Positions 16,105 through 25,580 are shown, numbered from the stretch's first letter. The stretch is DNA of 64,000 bases from Jingyaoa shaoxingensis (GCF_014385005.1 NZ_JACRSZ010000003.1:62001-126000); one strand, 5' to 3'. A program made the numbers and translations. Notes: generated from the letters alone by a model not told the origin.

Positions 16105-16638
16105 CTACTCCTTTCTGCCAACCAACATGGTATAGCGCAGCTTCTTACCTTTATATTCTTTCTGCAGAAGCTTATACTCTTCGCAGCAGAACGAATCATT
16201 CCAGATTGCTTCCAGATAATATTCCCGCCAAAGTAACGTCTGATCCTCCTGCCGGAGAATGGTAAATCCTGTCTGTTCTGCCATTTCTGAAAGATTTCCA
16301 GTATCCAGATCTGACAATAATAGAAAACCTCCCTTTTTCAAAACACGCCAACATTCAGATAGTGCATTTTTCTGATCTCTGCTGACAAAAAATGCACACT
16401 GGCTGATGCAAAGATCTATACTGTCTGATGGATACTGCAAATGCAGAAAATCTCCTGTTTCCACATCACTGCCCCGTGGGAAAAGATCCACACCATGTGC
16501 ATCCATCCCAAATGATTTCAGGATCCGTATCGTGTCTCCTTCTCCTGCTCCAAGATCCAGTGCTTTCATTTCTTTTTTCCATTCTATGTTCTCCAGAAGA
16601 TAAAGCGTCTGCGCTTCCCCTCCCGGATGCCTGTTCAT
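16105..16638 (-). CDS. Class I SAM-dependent methyltransferase of the cluster
   Basis: A 177-aa Rossmann methyltransferase. Motif I is LDLGAGEGDT (27-36), motif II has HGVDLFP, and the post-motif CWRVLKKGGFLLLSD is typical. The N-terminus NRHPGG is unusual for generic methyltransferases and may mark the sub-family. It starts immediately after the stop of the double-CxxC protein (TAG then ATG). The substrate is not known. Next to a radical SAM enzyme, a CoA ligase and a Mo-hydroxylase it could modify a cofactor, a small molecule or a peptide. Confidence 0.82.
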   Translation of the reverse strand: MNRHPGGEAQTLYLLENIEWKKEMKALDLGAGEGDTIRILKSFGMDAHGVDLFPRGSDVETGDFLHLQYPSDSIDLCISQCAFFVSRDQKNALSECWRVLKKGGFLLLSDLDTGNLSEMAEQTGFTILRQEDQTLLWREYYLEAIWNDSFCCEEYKLLQKEYKGKKLRYTMLVGRKE

Positions 16639-16860
16639 CTATTTATCCTCCAGTGCACGCTCTACCGCGAGCACTTTTCCAAGTGCGAGTTCTTCCGGAA
16701 CATACACAAATCCACACTTTGGGCAGACAGGCATTTCCACAGGAAATCCATTTTCCAAATACATAAATTTTGCTTTTCCTTTTACAAGCGGAACCTTACA
16801 TTTCATGCAGGTCAGCTTTCCTTCCGGATCAATCGTATAATATGTTCTCTCTACCGCCAT
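16639..16860 (-). CDS. Small double-CxxC (rubredoxin/zinc-ribbon-like) redox protein
   Basis: A 73-aa protein with CMKC (18-21) and CPKCG (46-50) knuckles, as in rubredoxin-like or zinc-ribbon folds, and a conserved-looking FVYVPEELALGKV tail. It matches my memory of the family NCBI names after DVU_1557. It overlaps the stop of the upstream 764-aa FeS protein by one base (position 16860) and abuts the methyltransferase, so it is translated as part of the same message. It probably carries electrons or metal for its neighbours. Confidence 0.82.
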   Translation of the reverse strand: MAVERTYYTIDPEGKLTCMKCKVPLVKGKAKFMYLENGFPVEMPVCPKCGFVYVPEELALGKVLAVERALEDK

Positions 16861-19154
16861 TACTGTCCCACCCTTTTCATAATATTCATTCGATGACTGT
16901 ATGCTCTGTGTACCAGATATCCGTCTTCTGTTTCCACAAACCGCACCCAGAATGTGACATTTCCCAGTCTGCTTCTTGTAACCAGTTCTTTTGTTTCTTC
17001 ATCCAGGATTGCTTCCTGATTTTCTCTGTAATCTGATAACACACGTTCCACATCACTTTTCAGTATCATGCGCTCATCCATCATATGGATTGCCTCCTCT
17101 GTATAGGCAACAGTATAGTCTTTTTTCTCCATGATCGATTCCTCATTCCAGATGTTTTTTAAAAGTGTTTGTTTCAATATGAGCCTGTTGTAGCGTTTCT
17201 CACTGATATCAGGCATATTGCTGGCATTTGCCCCATACAGAAGTTCAAGTATATGTCGGGATTCTCTTCCCTCTCTGGCAAATCGGTCTCTGCATGCCAT
17301 GCAGTATGTAATATATGGTGCATCGGAACGTTCCAGACACTTTTCTGTCATTTTCGCTGCCATATCTTTATTGGCATATGCCGTCAGACCTCCATATCCA
17401 CAACATGGAGACAAATCTCTGGAATATTCTGTATCTTCAACGATACATCCCATATCCGACAAAAGTTGTCGTATCATATCTTGTGTCTGTGCATCCCCTC
17501 TGGCACCACAGGCATCATGTATGGCAACCGGTATCTCCAGTCCTTTCGCCTGCTGTGGAAGTCCGATTTCTCTCAAAATTTCCCAGATTCCTATAACATG
17601 TGCTCCAATACTTTCTTTTAGCTGCTTCATGCAGCTTGGACAGCCTGCTATGATGATCGGATCACCAAGCCTGGACAGTTCCTGTTTCAGCTGCTCATTT
17701 ACTTTTTCTGTCATTTCATAGCGGCCTGCCCATTCGCTGATTGCACCACAGCATCCCAGCATCAGAGCAACACCTCCATCTACCCGATTACTTAAATCTT
17801 CGTATGCCTGCATAACCACATCCGGCGCTATCGCACCTGCCTGACAGCCCGGAAAAAATACATATCTGCAAGTTTCATATCCCGGCTGGAGTCTGCTTAA
17901 AAAAGCCTCTGAATTTGAAAATAACATGTCCATCAGTGCAAATTCATGTGGCGCCAGCGGCATCTTATCTGTGGATACCATATTTTCTCTTGCTGACTTG
18001 CACACCTGACTCATATCAAATCCATTCGGACAAATCACCGTACACTGTCCACAGAGGGCACAGGCATTCATCGGTTTGTTCATCGGATGATCTCCCATGA
18101 TAATCTGCGTATTATTATAGATCTCACGGGCTAATAAACCCGGATGTTTTTGATATTCACTTAAATACACACAGCCTTTCATGCATTCGTCACAATGACA
18201 CTGAATACATCGTTTTGCTTCTTCTACAGCTTCTTCTTTTGAATATCCATCCTGACCACAGAAAATCTTATTCGATCCATGGATTCCTTCCATGTTCGTA
18301 TAAAGCTTGGTAGTCACTGCTCCTTCACTGCCTCTGTTGCTGTGCGGCGATAAATTCTGTACCAGAAAATCCACTGTCAGAGCTGCTCGCTTTGCGGCAA
18401 AAGCCGCATCCATCACAGATTCCGCAGGTCCGCTGACAATCTTTGCCTGTTCCCTTAACATAATCTCGATATCTGCTGCTTCTTCCGGAGCTAACATTTT
18501 TGCCACTTCTTCTGATGCGCAGACCACATCTGCCAGTTCCATTTTTTCTCTGATGAACGGAAGATTCAAACTGCATCCAAATTCAAAAGAAAGATCCATA
18601 GATTTCAGACGTTTCGCTTCATTGCTGCGGTCTGATTCCAAAAGATGTCCGGCTGCCGCTGCAATATAGCTTTCATAATCTTCTTCCTTGCAATAAATCG
18701 TCGTAGGATACATTTTCTTTTCCAGTTCCCCTGCAAGAAACAGTGGAAATAATCCAGAACCAAAGATTGCTGCCCTTTTCTTCTTTCTCATGCGAAATAC
18801 ACTGCTTCGTCTTCCTGGTTCTCCATACCGGACAATCGCACGTTCTACTTCTCGTATGGAGACACCATCACCAAGTTCACAAAGCTTGCAATTATCTTCG
18901 CAAGGTGCCGTACATCCATCACAGAGAATCATTGGAAATGGTGTAATTTTCTCATAAATTGCCAACGCTTTCTTGAAATTTCCTTTTGCAGCATAATACA
19001 GCATCTCTTTTGTATCTACTTTGAAAGGACAGGCTGCAACACAGTAGGCAGGCTGTTCATGGACGCAGAGACTGATCATATGATCCATCTCTTCTTTTGA
19101 CATTCGATTTACATGATAAACGTGAGTAGAACCTCTCTCCTGTATGTATGTCAT
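16860..19154 (-). CDS. Multi-FeS oxidoreductase with CCG (heterodisulfide-reductase-like) domains
   Basis: A 764-aa soluble electron-transfer protein. The frame is open to 19241; the start at 19154 has GGAG 9 bases upstream. Order of parts: an N-terminal DPYD-type Fe-S domain (Cys30, 38, 42, then CDGCTAPCEDNCKLC at 78-92); a shrunken Rossmann region (AAIFGSGLFPLFLAGELE, about 128-145) with a poor dinucleotide motif; a ferredoxin part (CIQCHCDECMKGC and ALCGQCTVICPNG); two CCG domains (FFPGCQAGA, LGCCG, GCPSC; then HDACG, SPCCGYGG, YCMACRDRF); and a C-terminal ~90-residue tail. CCG domains hold non-cubane clusters in HdrB. It probably links the Mop-type enzyme to an acceptor. The degenerate FAD region is odd. 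Confidence 0.82.
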   Translation of the reverse strand: MTYIQERGSTHVYHVNRMSKEEMDHMISLCVHEQPAYCVAACPFKVDTKEMLYYAAKGNFKKALAIYEKITPFPMILCDGCTAPCEDNCKLCELGDGVSIREVERAIVRYGEPGRRSSVFRMRKKKRAAIFGSGLFPLFLAGELEKKMYPTTIYCKEEDYESYIAAAAGHLLESDRSNEAKRLKSMDLSFEFGCSLNLPFIREKMELADVVCASEEVAKMLAPEEAADIEIMLREQAKIVSGPAESVMDAAFAAKRAALTVDFLVQNLSPHSNRGSEGAVTTKLYTNMEGIHGSNKIFCGQDGYSKEEAVEEAKRCIQCHCDECMKGCVYLSEYQKHPGLLAREIYNNTQIIMGDHPMNKPMNACALCGQCTVICPNGFDMSQVCKSARENMVSTDKMPLAPHEFALMDMLFSNSEAFLSRLQPGYETCRYVFFPGCQAGAIAPDVVMQAYEDLSNRVDGGVALMLGCCGAISEWAGRYEMTEKVNEQLKQELSRLGDPIIIAGCPSCMKQLKESIGAHVIGIWEILREIGLPQQAKGLEIPVAIHDACGARGDAQTQDMIRQLLSDMGCIVEDTEYSRDLSPCCGYGGLTAYANKDMAAKMTEKCLERSDAPYITYCMACRDRFAREGRESRHILELLYGANASNMPDISEKRYNRLILKQTLLKNIWNEESIMEKKDYTVAYTEEAIHMMDERMILKSDVERVLSDYRENQEAILDEETKELVTRSRLGNVTFWVRFVETEDGYLVHRAYSHRMNIMKRVGQ

Positions 19155-19255
19155 AACCTGATACTCCTTTCGTCTGTAAAGGGGAGGCAGTTTCCCGTCT
19201 CCCCTGATTATATCACAGTTGGCAGCTTTTACTCCAACCACATTATGAATTAAGC

Positions 19256-22018
19256 TTATTTCTCAAGTTCTTTTAATGCTGAAAGAACCCTTTCCGGACG
19301 GGCAGGGATACGTGTAATACGTGCACCTGTCGCATTAAAGATTGCATTCAAGATTGCAGGATGTGGAGCATCCAGTGGAGCCTCACCACAACCGGCTGCA
19401 CCGTAAGGACCGCTTGGACGATATGTTTCATTGAAATGAAGTTCAATATCATCCGGAGCATCCTTTGGATATGGAATACCGCAATTCTTCAAAGTGGTGT
19501 CATGGTTCAAATCTTCAAAATCTTCCGAAAGAGCAAGACCGATACCCTGTACAAGACCACCATAGAAATTACCTTCTACAAGAAGTCTGTTCATGATCGT
19601 ACCTACGTCAGCTACGCAAGTAAATTTCTCAACGGTAACTTTACCTGTTTCTGTATTAACAGCAACTTCCGGCAGGAAGATAGTATACATATAAGTTGCA
19701 AATGGATCGCCCTGTGCGGTATCCTGATCGATCGGATGATCTGCGCAGAATGTAGTTACCCAGTTACCTTCATATTTTGTTGCAAGCCCTTCTGCTACCA
19801 TCTCATCATAAGTACGGAATGTTCCGTCTTCTTTCTTCATTGCTGCTACAAGATTTTCTGCAGCCAGACGACATGCATTACCTGACATAACCTGTGAGCG
19901 TGATCCTCCTGCAGGTCCTGCATTCGGACATGTCTTCGTATCATTCATAACCAGTTTAATCTGTTCCGGTCTGATTCCTGCCTGACGCAGTGTTTCATGA
20001 GATGATACAAGAACACCCATATCAGCCCCCTGTCCATGATCTTCCCATGCAGCATACATCGTAACGGTTCCATCCGGATTTAATTCTGCAAATGCATTTG
20101 ATGTATCAACACCATCAAGACCACAACCGTATACACCAAGAGATACACCGATACCATATTTCATCTTTCCGTCAGAAGCTGCATTCTTTTCGGCAACACG
20201 TTTTTTCGCCGCTTCATACAATGGACGTGCTTTCTTAAACAAATCTTCCTCACAATATACCTCCGGTGGATAACCTGTCGGGATGGTAGTGCCCTCTGAT
20301 TCTTTATAGCAGTTCATTTCACGGATATCAAACGGATCGATTCCCATCTTAGCTGCCAGCACGTCAATTGCAATCTCAGATCCCATATAAGACTGTGGTG
20401 AACCATAAGCACGGAATGCGGAGCCCCATGCATGGTTTGTAAATACGGTTGTTGATTTATTACGAATAGAGTTAATTCCATAACCTGCGCCTGTAAACTG
20501 AGAAAGTCTCATGGTAAGCAGATCGCCAAATTCTGAATATGGACCGTGATCTACATAGTTGTTACCCCAAAGTGCTAAGAGTTTACCATTTTCATCTGCC
20601 GCAAGCTTAATATTCATAAATGCAGGAGATCTCTTTCCTGTATAAGTAATGTTCTGGAACTGATTAAATACCAGCGATACCGGACGTTCCAGAATCTTAA
20701 CAGCTGCACCAATCAGAGCCTCATTTGTCGGTGAGAACTTGTAACCAAATGTTCCGCCTGCATGGTTCTGAACAAGTCTTAAGTTTTCCATTGGTACACC
20801 GATACCATCTGCGATCATAGGCATATGAAGATGTATACCGATAGATTTGGAATGCACTGTTATCATACCGTCTTCATCAATATATCCATAGCCACAGTCC
20901 GGTTCAAGGTGAAGATGTGGCTGACGTGAGCAGTAAGATTCAATCTCAACCTGCTGGGAATCTGGTATACTATCCCAGTCAAAATCAGGACCTTTGATAC
21001 AATTTGTCTCAAAGAATGCATTTGGAATACCAGGATGAATATCTGCTGCATCAGGTGCAATTGCATCCATTGCGTTCATGTATGCAGGAAGCTCTTCAAT
21101 CTCAACCTTTACTGCATCAGCAGCTGCACGGGCATGTTCTTCTGTATCCGCAGCTACAATCGCAATTGCATCGCCAAACTGGAAGATCTTTTCATCACAA
21201 AGTACCGGACGTTCAAAACCGTCTGTCTTGTTGTGTTTTGGAAGCATTACAAGTCCATTGATCTTGTTGGTTCCACCTGCTGCCTTTATGTCTTTTGCAG
21301 TAATCACGCGTACAACACCCGGCATACTTTCTGCTTCTGTTGTATCAATGCTAAGTATATTTGCATGAGAAACCTTCGCCTGTGTAAGCGCAAGACGAAG
21401 CGTTCCAACCGGCATCTTTAATGCATCATCTGCACCGAAATCCCAGGTACCTGTTACTTTCTGTGCTGCTGACGGACGAATATAATTTGTACCCACGATA
21501 GAATCTTCTGTCTGTCTGAACACAAGATCTTCCTTTGTCATCTCGCCGCGTAGAACTGCTGCAGCTGCCATAGTTGCGTCAATAAGTGGCTTGTAACCTG
21601 TACAGCGACAAAGGTTACGCTGTTTGTTAAACCAGTCTCTCACCTCTTCGCGAGTCGGACTTGGATTCTCATCAAGAAGCACTTTTGCTGAGATAATAAA
21701 TCCCGGTGAACAGAAACCACACTGTGCACATCCATATGCCATCCATGCAACTTGGATCGGGTGCATATCAGAAATGGTTCCGACACCTTCAATCGTTGTA
21801 ATCTCTGCGTGGTCAGGAACACGGCTCATTTTATAGATACAGGATCTTGTAACTTTTCCGTTCATAATAACATTACATGCTCCGCAATGACCTTCTCCAC
21901 AGCCAATCTTACATCCTGTAAGAAGAAGATGCTCACGAAGTACCTGAGCCAGTGTCTCATCCTTATCAAGAATAAGGATTCGCTCCACACCATTGATCTT
22001 CAATGTCTTTTTAATCAT
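19256..22018 (-). CDS. Molybdopterin-dependent aldehyde oxidoreductase (Mop type)
   Basis: A 920-aa single-chain xanthine oxidase family enzyme. The [2Fe-2S] ligands fall at Cys40/45/48/60 and Cys100/103/137/139, the same numbers I recall for the Desulfovibrio gigas Mop enzyme. The molybdenum domains follow directly with no FAD domain, so electrons must leave through the Fe-S clusters to a partner, perhaps the adjacent 764-aa protein. The catalytic Glu is Glu879 in GAAGCGEAPL. AGGAGG lies 8 bases before the start. Maturation genes (XdhC and a MobA-like transferase) are in the divergent arm, implying a sulfurated and possibly cytidylated cofactor. The substrate could be an aldehyde or an N-heterocycle; this is not decidable from sequence. 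Confidence 0.92.
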   Translation of the reverse strand: MIKKTLKINGVERILILDKDETLAQVLREHLLLTGCKIGCGEGHCGACNVIMNGKVTRSCIYKMSRVPDHAEITTIEGVGTISDMHPIQVAWMAYGCAQCGFCSPGFIISAKVLLDENPSPTREEVRDWFNKQRNLCRCTGYKPLIDATMAAAAVLRGEMTKEDLVFRQTEDSIVGTNYIRPSAAQKVTGTWDFGADDALKMPVGTLRLALTQAKVSHANILSIDTTEAESMPGVVRVITAKDIKAAGGTNKINGLVMLPKHNKTDGFERPVLCDEKIFQFGDAIAIVAADTEEHARAAADAVKVEIEELPAYMNAMDAIAPDAADIHPGIPNAFFETNCIKGPDFDWDSIPDSQQVEIESYCSRQPHLHLEPDCGYGYIDEDGMITVHSKSIGIHLHMPMIADGIGVPMENLRLVQNHAGGTFGYKFSPTNEALIGAAVKILERPVSLVFNQFQNITYTGKRSPAFMNIKLAADENGKLLALWGNNYVDHGPYSEFGDLLTMRLSQFTGAGYGINSIRNKSTTVFTNHAWGSAFRAYGSPQSYMGSEIAIDVLAAKMGIDPFDIREMNCYKESEGTTIPTGYPPEVYCEEDLFKKARPLYEAAKKRVAEKNAASDGKMKYGIGVSLGVYGCGLDGVDTSNAFAELNPDGTVTMYAAWEDHGQGADMGVLVSSHETLRQAGIRPEQIKLVMNDTKTCPNAGPAGGSRSQVMSGNACRLAAENLVAAMKKEDGTFRTYDEMVAEGLATKYEGNWVTTFCADHPIDQDTAQGDPFATYMYTIFLPEVAVNTETGKVTVEKFTCVADVGTIMNRLLVEGNFYGGLVQGIGLALSEDFEDLNHDTTLKNCGIPYPKDAPDDIELHFNETYRPSGPYGAAGCGEAPLDAPHPAILNAIFNATGARITRIPARPERVLSALKELEK

Positions 22019-22054
22019 GTTTCATTCCTCCTTTAAAAAATACACGTTCCGATG

Positions 22055-22315
22055 TTACAAATCTTCTGACTTATGTGTTCCACATGGATCATGATCGGCT
22101 CCCTTACCCGTCAGATCTTTAAGTCTTTCCATTCCTCTGACAGAATAGAAAACAATGGAAGAACTGCTTCCGTCCAGATTCTCACCGCTGAGTTTTAAAA
22201 CATTCGCATTCTCATAATAATCAATCGGAAGTGTCCGACTGTATTGCTCTCCTGTACGCTCATCTTTTACCTGTATCGTAACTTCTTTTGCGGTAATTTC
22301 AAAAATCTTATCCAT
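22055..22315 (-). CDS. Small unknown protein at the head of the Mo-hydroxylase operon
   Basis: An 86-aa protein I do not recognise. The first ~65 residues look like a small beta-rich fold (TAKEVTIQVKDERTGEQYSR, then a charged/hydrophobic alternation), and the end GADHDPCGTHKSEDL has one Cys flanked by His, a possible metal site. The start has CAGGAGAACG upstream. It is the first gene after the divergent operator region and is followed 36 bases later by the aldehyde oxidoreductase, so it is probably co-expressed with it. Being first and small, it could be an assembly factor or regulator; no function is claimed. Confidence 0.7.
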   Translation of the reverse strand: MDKIFEITAKEVTIQVKDERTGEQYSRTLPIDYYENANVLKLSGENLDGSSSSIVFYSVRGMERLKDLTGKGADHDPCGTHKSEDL

Positions 22316-22361
22316 GGAAACGTTCTCCTGTTTACATTATTTTGTATAATTTCATGTTATC

Positions 22362-22398
22362 ATAATTATTTACAATTTTACAAATTGTAAATAATTAT
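22362..22398. promoter_or_regulatory. Divergent operator: 17-bp perfect inverted repeat with 3-base centre
   Basis: Arms ATAATTATTTACAATTT (22362-22378) and its exact complement (22382-22398) surround TAC. It lies midway between the two divergent arms of the Mo-hydroxylase cluster. An extended -10 (TGCTATAAT, 22477-22485) serves the plus-strand arm. The nucleotidyltransferase encoded by the first plus-strand gene carries a ModE-type DNA-binding domain and is the obvious candidate binder. Confidence 0.75.
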
Positions 22399-22524
22399 TA
22401 GTTGGCTATTTTTCGCTATTTTTATATTGTTTTTATTACTTCATTTAAAAATTTTACTATTTATCCTCACTTTTTATGCTATAATAATATCAAATTTGTA
22501 CAATGTTATTTTTAGGAGGTATCT

Positions 22525-23457
22525 ATGATGCAGACAGGTGCTCTCATCGTAGCTGCAGGGAAATCGTCACGAATGGGAGACTTCAAGCCCATGCTTCAGC
22601 TTGGATCCATTTCCATCGCGCAGCGTGTGATTAATAACTTCCGGCAGGCCGGAATCTCTAAAATAGTGGTGGTAACCGGATACAATGCGGATGCTCTGGA
22701 ACGCCACCTTGCTTCCAATCATGTTATTTTTCTTCGAAATGAAGACTATGAAACTACTCATATGTTTGATTCTGTCAGGATTGGACTGGAATATTTAAAA
22801 GACAAAGTGGATACGGTACTCTTTACACCTGTAGATGTTCCACTATTCACAGCACATACCGTTACACAAATGCTTTCTCTTGGACAGCCTCTTGTCACTC
22901 CGGTCTGTAACGGAACTCCAGGTCATCCGATCCTGATTCGTTCCTCATTAATTGAGGCCATTTTAAGCAATGATGGAAACACTGGTCTGAAGGGTGCTGT
23001 AGAACATTGTGGAACTCCCATGTATTGTTTAAATGTAGAAGATCCTGGAATCATTCATGATGCGGATACACCAGAGGATTATGCAGAACTTCTTCGTGCA
23101 CACAATCAAAGTCTGATCCGTTCAGAGATTCAGATTCAGCTGGCACGGGAAAAGGTCTTCTTTGATGAACAGCTCTATTCGCTGCTTACACTGATTCATG
23201 AAACAGGATCTGTACGTGATGCCTGCGAACGCATGCACATTTCCTACTCCACCAGCTGGAATCTGATCCATACATTAGAATCTCAGCTACATGAACCGCT
23301 GATTATTCGAAGTCAGGGCGGTGTAAAGGGCAGTCACAGTGAGCTGACACCATACGGAGAAGAATTTTTGAAGCGATATGCCCGTTTTTCAGAGGAAACA
23401 CGTACCTGTTCCGAAGCAATATTTGAAAAGTGTTTCAGAGGATTTTTCAATGCGTAA
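22525..23457 (+). CDS. MobA/MocA-like nucleotidyltransferase fused to a ModE-type winged helix
   Basis: A 310-aa two-domain protein. Residues 1-195 are a molybdopterin nucleotidyltransferase domain: LIVAAGKSSRMGDFKPML (7-24), FTPVDVPLF metal site, GTPGHPILI and the IHDADTPEDY end. Residues ~200-310 match the LysR-like N-terminal DNA-binding domain of ModE (LLTLIHETGSVRDACERMHI, then SYSTSWNLIHTLE and SELTPYGEEFL). The domain order places DNA binding after the enzyme. AGGAGG precedes the start by 5 bases. It probably attaches CMP or another nucleotide to the cofactor of the adjacent hydroxylase and may regulate the locus. I recall it as the DVU_1551 family. Confidence 0.88.
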   Translation: MMQTGALIVAAGKSSRMGDFKPMLQLGSISIAQRVINNFRQAGISKIVVVTGYNADALERHLASNHVIFLRNEDYETTHMFDSVRIGLEYLKDKVDTVLFTPVDVPLFTAHTVTQMLSLGQPLVTPVCNGTPGHPILIRSSLIEAILSNDGNTGLKGAVEHCGTPMYCLNVEDPGIIHDADTPEDYAELLRAHNQSLIRSEIQIQLAREKVFFDEQLYSLLTLIHETGSVRDACERMHISYSTSWNLIHTLESQLHEPLIIRSQGGVKGSHSELTPYGEEFLKRYARFSEETRTCSEAIFEKCFRGFFNA

Positions 23458-24523
23458 TCTTTATCTTATTCGACACGGAAAACCACAATATCCAGATGAA
23501 CATTCTTACTGTATCGGTCAGACTGATTTTTCTTTATCTATGCTTGGACATCTGCAGTCAGTCCTTCTTCACGGAGAACTGGATGATAAAATAACTGCTG
23601 TTTACTGCAGTCCTTTGTCAAGAGCTATGGAAACGGCTGCACATATCACACCTGATCTTCCACATATCACTATCTCAGATTTAACAGAACGAAATCTGGG
23701 AGAATGGGATGGTCTTTCATTTGATGAGATACGCAAAAGATGGCCGGACATATATAAAGCACGTGGAATGAATCCTGATTACCCGATTCCAGGAGCAGAA
23801 ACTCCTTTCGCATCTGGCATGCGTTTTTCGCAGGCAATTTATGAGATTCTTCGTTCTTCTGAGGGTGATATTGCGATTGTTGCTCATACAGATGTAATTT
23901 CTTCTTATCTGTATTTGCTTGATTCAAAACAGCATGCCAGACAGTATTTTCGTCTTCCATGTGGTTCCTATTATCATCTGAACACAGACGATAACGATCA
24001 TGTTATCTTATCTGATTTGACTTACCTGCTGCCTCATCCTGACTTGCATGACGAACTATGCCGGATGCTTCGCGATTCGGTGTCTCTTCCTCATCATGTA
24101 CAAGCGCACAGTGATGCAGTGACTGAATTGGCTTGCCATTTCTGCGATCTGCTGGAATCTCATGGTTACTTTTTTAATAAAAAACTGATTCGCTCCGGAG
24201 CACTCCTTCATGATATTGCCAGACTTCAAAAACATCACACCAAAACAGGTGGTGATCTTTTCTTACAATTAGGCTATACTGAAATCAGTCAGATTATTTC
24301 ACAACATCATGGTTTACAGAAGACAATTCTGAATGAAGCGGCTATCGTCTTTTTATCAGATAAACTGATTCAGGAAACCGAACGTGTAACCATCGAAAAA
24401 CGATTTGCGGAAAGTCTGTGCAAATGTAACAGTCCCGAATCTTTGAAATCTCATGAACGACAGCTTAAACAGGCTCTTGATCTGCAAAATATGATACAGA
24501 CCATCTGTCACATGATGATATGA
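23450..24523 (+). CDS. Histidine phosphatase fused to an HD domain
   Basis: A 357-aa protein that starts at 23450, overlapping the previous stop by 8 bases with CAGAGGA upstream. Residues 1-190 are a phosphoglycerate-mutase-like histidine phosphatase: LIRHGKPQY (6-14), ERNLGEWDGLSFDEI, and the second His in IAIVAHTDVIS. Residues ~215-357 form an HD domain (ALLHDIARLQKHH about 250-262). Similar pairings occur in cobalamin- or Mo-cofactor-related loci. A role in removing phosphate or a nucleotide from a cofactor intermediate is reasonable, but the substrate is unknown. The gap to xdhC is 31 bases, with its own ribosome binding site. Confidence 0.82.
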   Translation: MRNLYLIRHGKPQYPDEHSYCIGQTDFSLSMLGHLQSVLLHGELDDKITAVYCSPLSRAMETAAHITPDLPHITISDLTERNLGEWDGLSFDEIRKRWPDIYKARGMNPDYPIPGAETPFASGMRFSQAIYEILRSSEGDIAIVAHTDVISSYLYLLDSKQHARQYFRLPCGSYYHLNTDDNDHVILSDLTYLLPHPDLHDELCRMLRDSVSLPHHVQAHSDAVTELACHFCDLLESHGYFFNKKLIRSGALLHDIARLQKHHTKTGGDLFLQLGYTEISQIISQHHGLQKTILNEAAIVFLSDKLIQETERVTIEKRFAESLCKCNSPESLKSHERQLKQALDLQNMIQTICHMMI

Positions 24524-24554
24524 CTTATAGAAAATTACAGGAGGTGTTTTATAT

Positions 24555-25580
24555 ATGAGAACTTTATTTCAGATCATACAACAAGAATTTCAAAAAGAAA
24601 ACGACCTTGTGCTTGCATCCATCGTTGCTTCCTCAGGATCAACGCCAAGAGGTGCCGGTTCCCGTATGTTGGTTGGAAAAAAAGGCCGAGTTGCCGGAAC
24701 CATAGGCGGAGGTTCTGTCGAATATCGTGCAGAGCTTATGGCGCTTGATATTCTTGAAAAGAAAGAATCCTGTGAACATGAATTCCGGTTGAATCGCAAA
24801 GATGTTGAGAATATCGGTATGATTTGTGGTGGTGATGTTACCGTATTTTTCCAGTATCTGGACCATAATGACCCTATTATTATGGAACTTGCAGCAACTG
24901 CTGAGACATTATATAAAGAACGAAAAGATTTCTGGCTGATCTGTGATCTTCATGCTACATCCGGTATGAGTCTTTACAGTGCATCCTATGGATTGACTGG
25001 AAATGTTGATGTTCCTTCTTCCATCTTATCTTCCTTATCTGCAAGACCATGCCGTCATCGCAGTGAAACCTGCGACCTGTTTACAGAACAAATCGGTACA
25101 TCCGGAACTGTCTATGTATTTGGAGGCGGGCATGTTTCACAAAAGCTGGTACCAATACTTGCAAGTGTTGACTTTCACTGCATCGTTCTGGATGACCGTC
25201 CGGAATTTACAGATCCTGCTCTTTTCCCGGATGCAGCAGAGACAATCCTTTGCGATTTTGATCATCTGGATCAGAGCATTTCTATCACAGATGCTGATTA
25301 TTGTTGTGTCATGACACGAGGTCATACCTATGATACGATTGTGCAGGCACAACTTCTTGCCACACCTGCATGCTATATCGGCGTCATTGGAAGTCTCGCC
25401 AAAAGAGCTAGTGTATTTCATCGTCTCGTAGAAGAGTATGGAATCGATGAGCGAGAATTAAACCGTATTATCACGCCTGTGGGACTTAATATTAAAGCAG
25501 AAACACCTGCTGAAATCGCAATATCTATCACGGGACAAATGATTCAGGTTCGAGCTGAAAGAAAGGCTGCTATGAAATGA
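24555..25580 (+). CDS. XdhC-family molybdenum cofactor insertion/sulfuration protein
   Basis: A 341-aa XdhC/CoxI protein with both usual domains. The N-terminal part has the family signature ASSGSTPRGAGSRMLV (about 27-42) and GTIGGGSVEYRA; the C-terminal Rossmann part has VYVFGGGHVSQKL and ends with GLNIKAETPAEIAISI. XdhC proteins bind sulfurated molybdenum cofactor and pass it to xanthine-oxidase-family enzymes, so this is the insertion factor for the Mop-type enzyme in the other arm. GGAGG lies 10 bases before the start. It overlaps the next gene by ATGA. Confidence 0.93.
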   Translation: MRTLFQIIQQEFQKENDLVLASIVASSGSTPRGAGSRMLVGKKGRVAGTIGGGSVEYRAELMALDILEKKESCEHEFRLNRKDVENIGMICGGDVTVFFQYLDHNDPIIMELAATAETLYKERKDFWLICDLHATSGMSLYSASYGLTGNVDVPSSILSSLSARPCRHRSETCDLFTEQIGTSGTVYVFGGGHVSQKLVPILASVDFHCIVLDDRPEFTDPALFPDAAETILCDFDHLDQSISITDADYCCVMTRGHTYDTIVQAQLLATPACYIGVIGSLAKRASVFHRLVEEYGIDERELNRIITPVGLNIKAETPAEIAISITGQMIQVRAERKAAMK

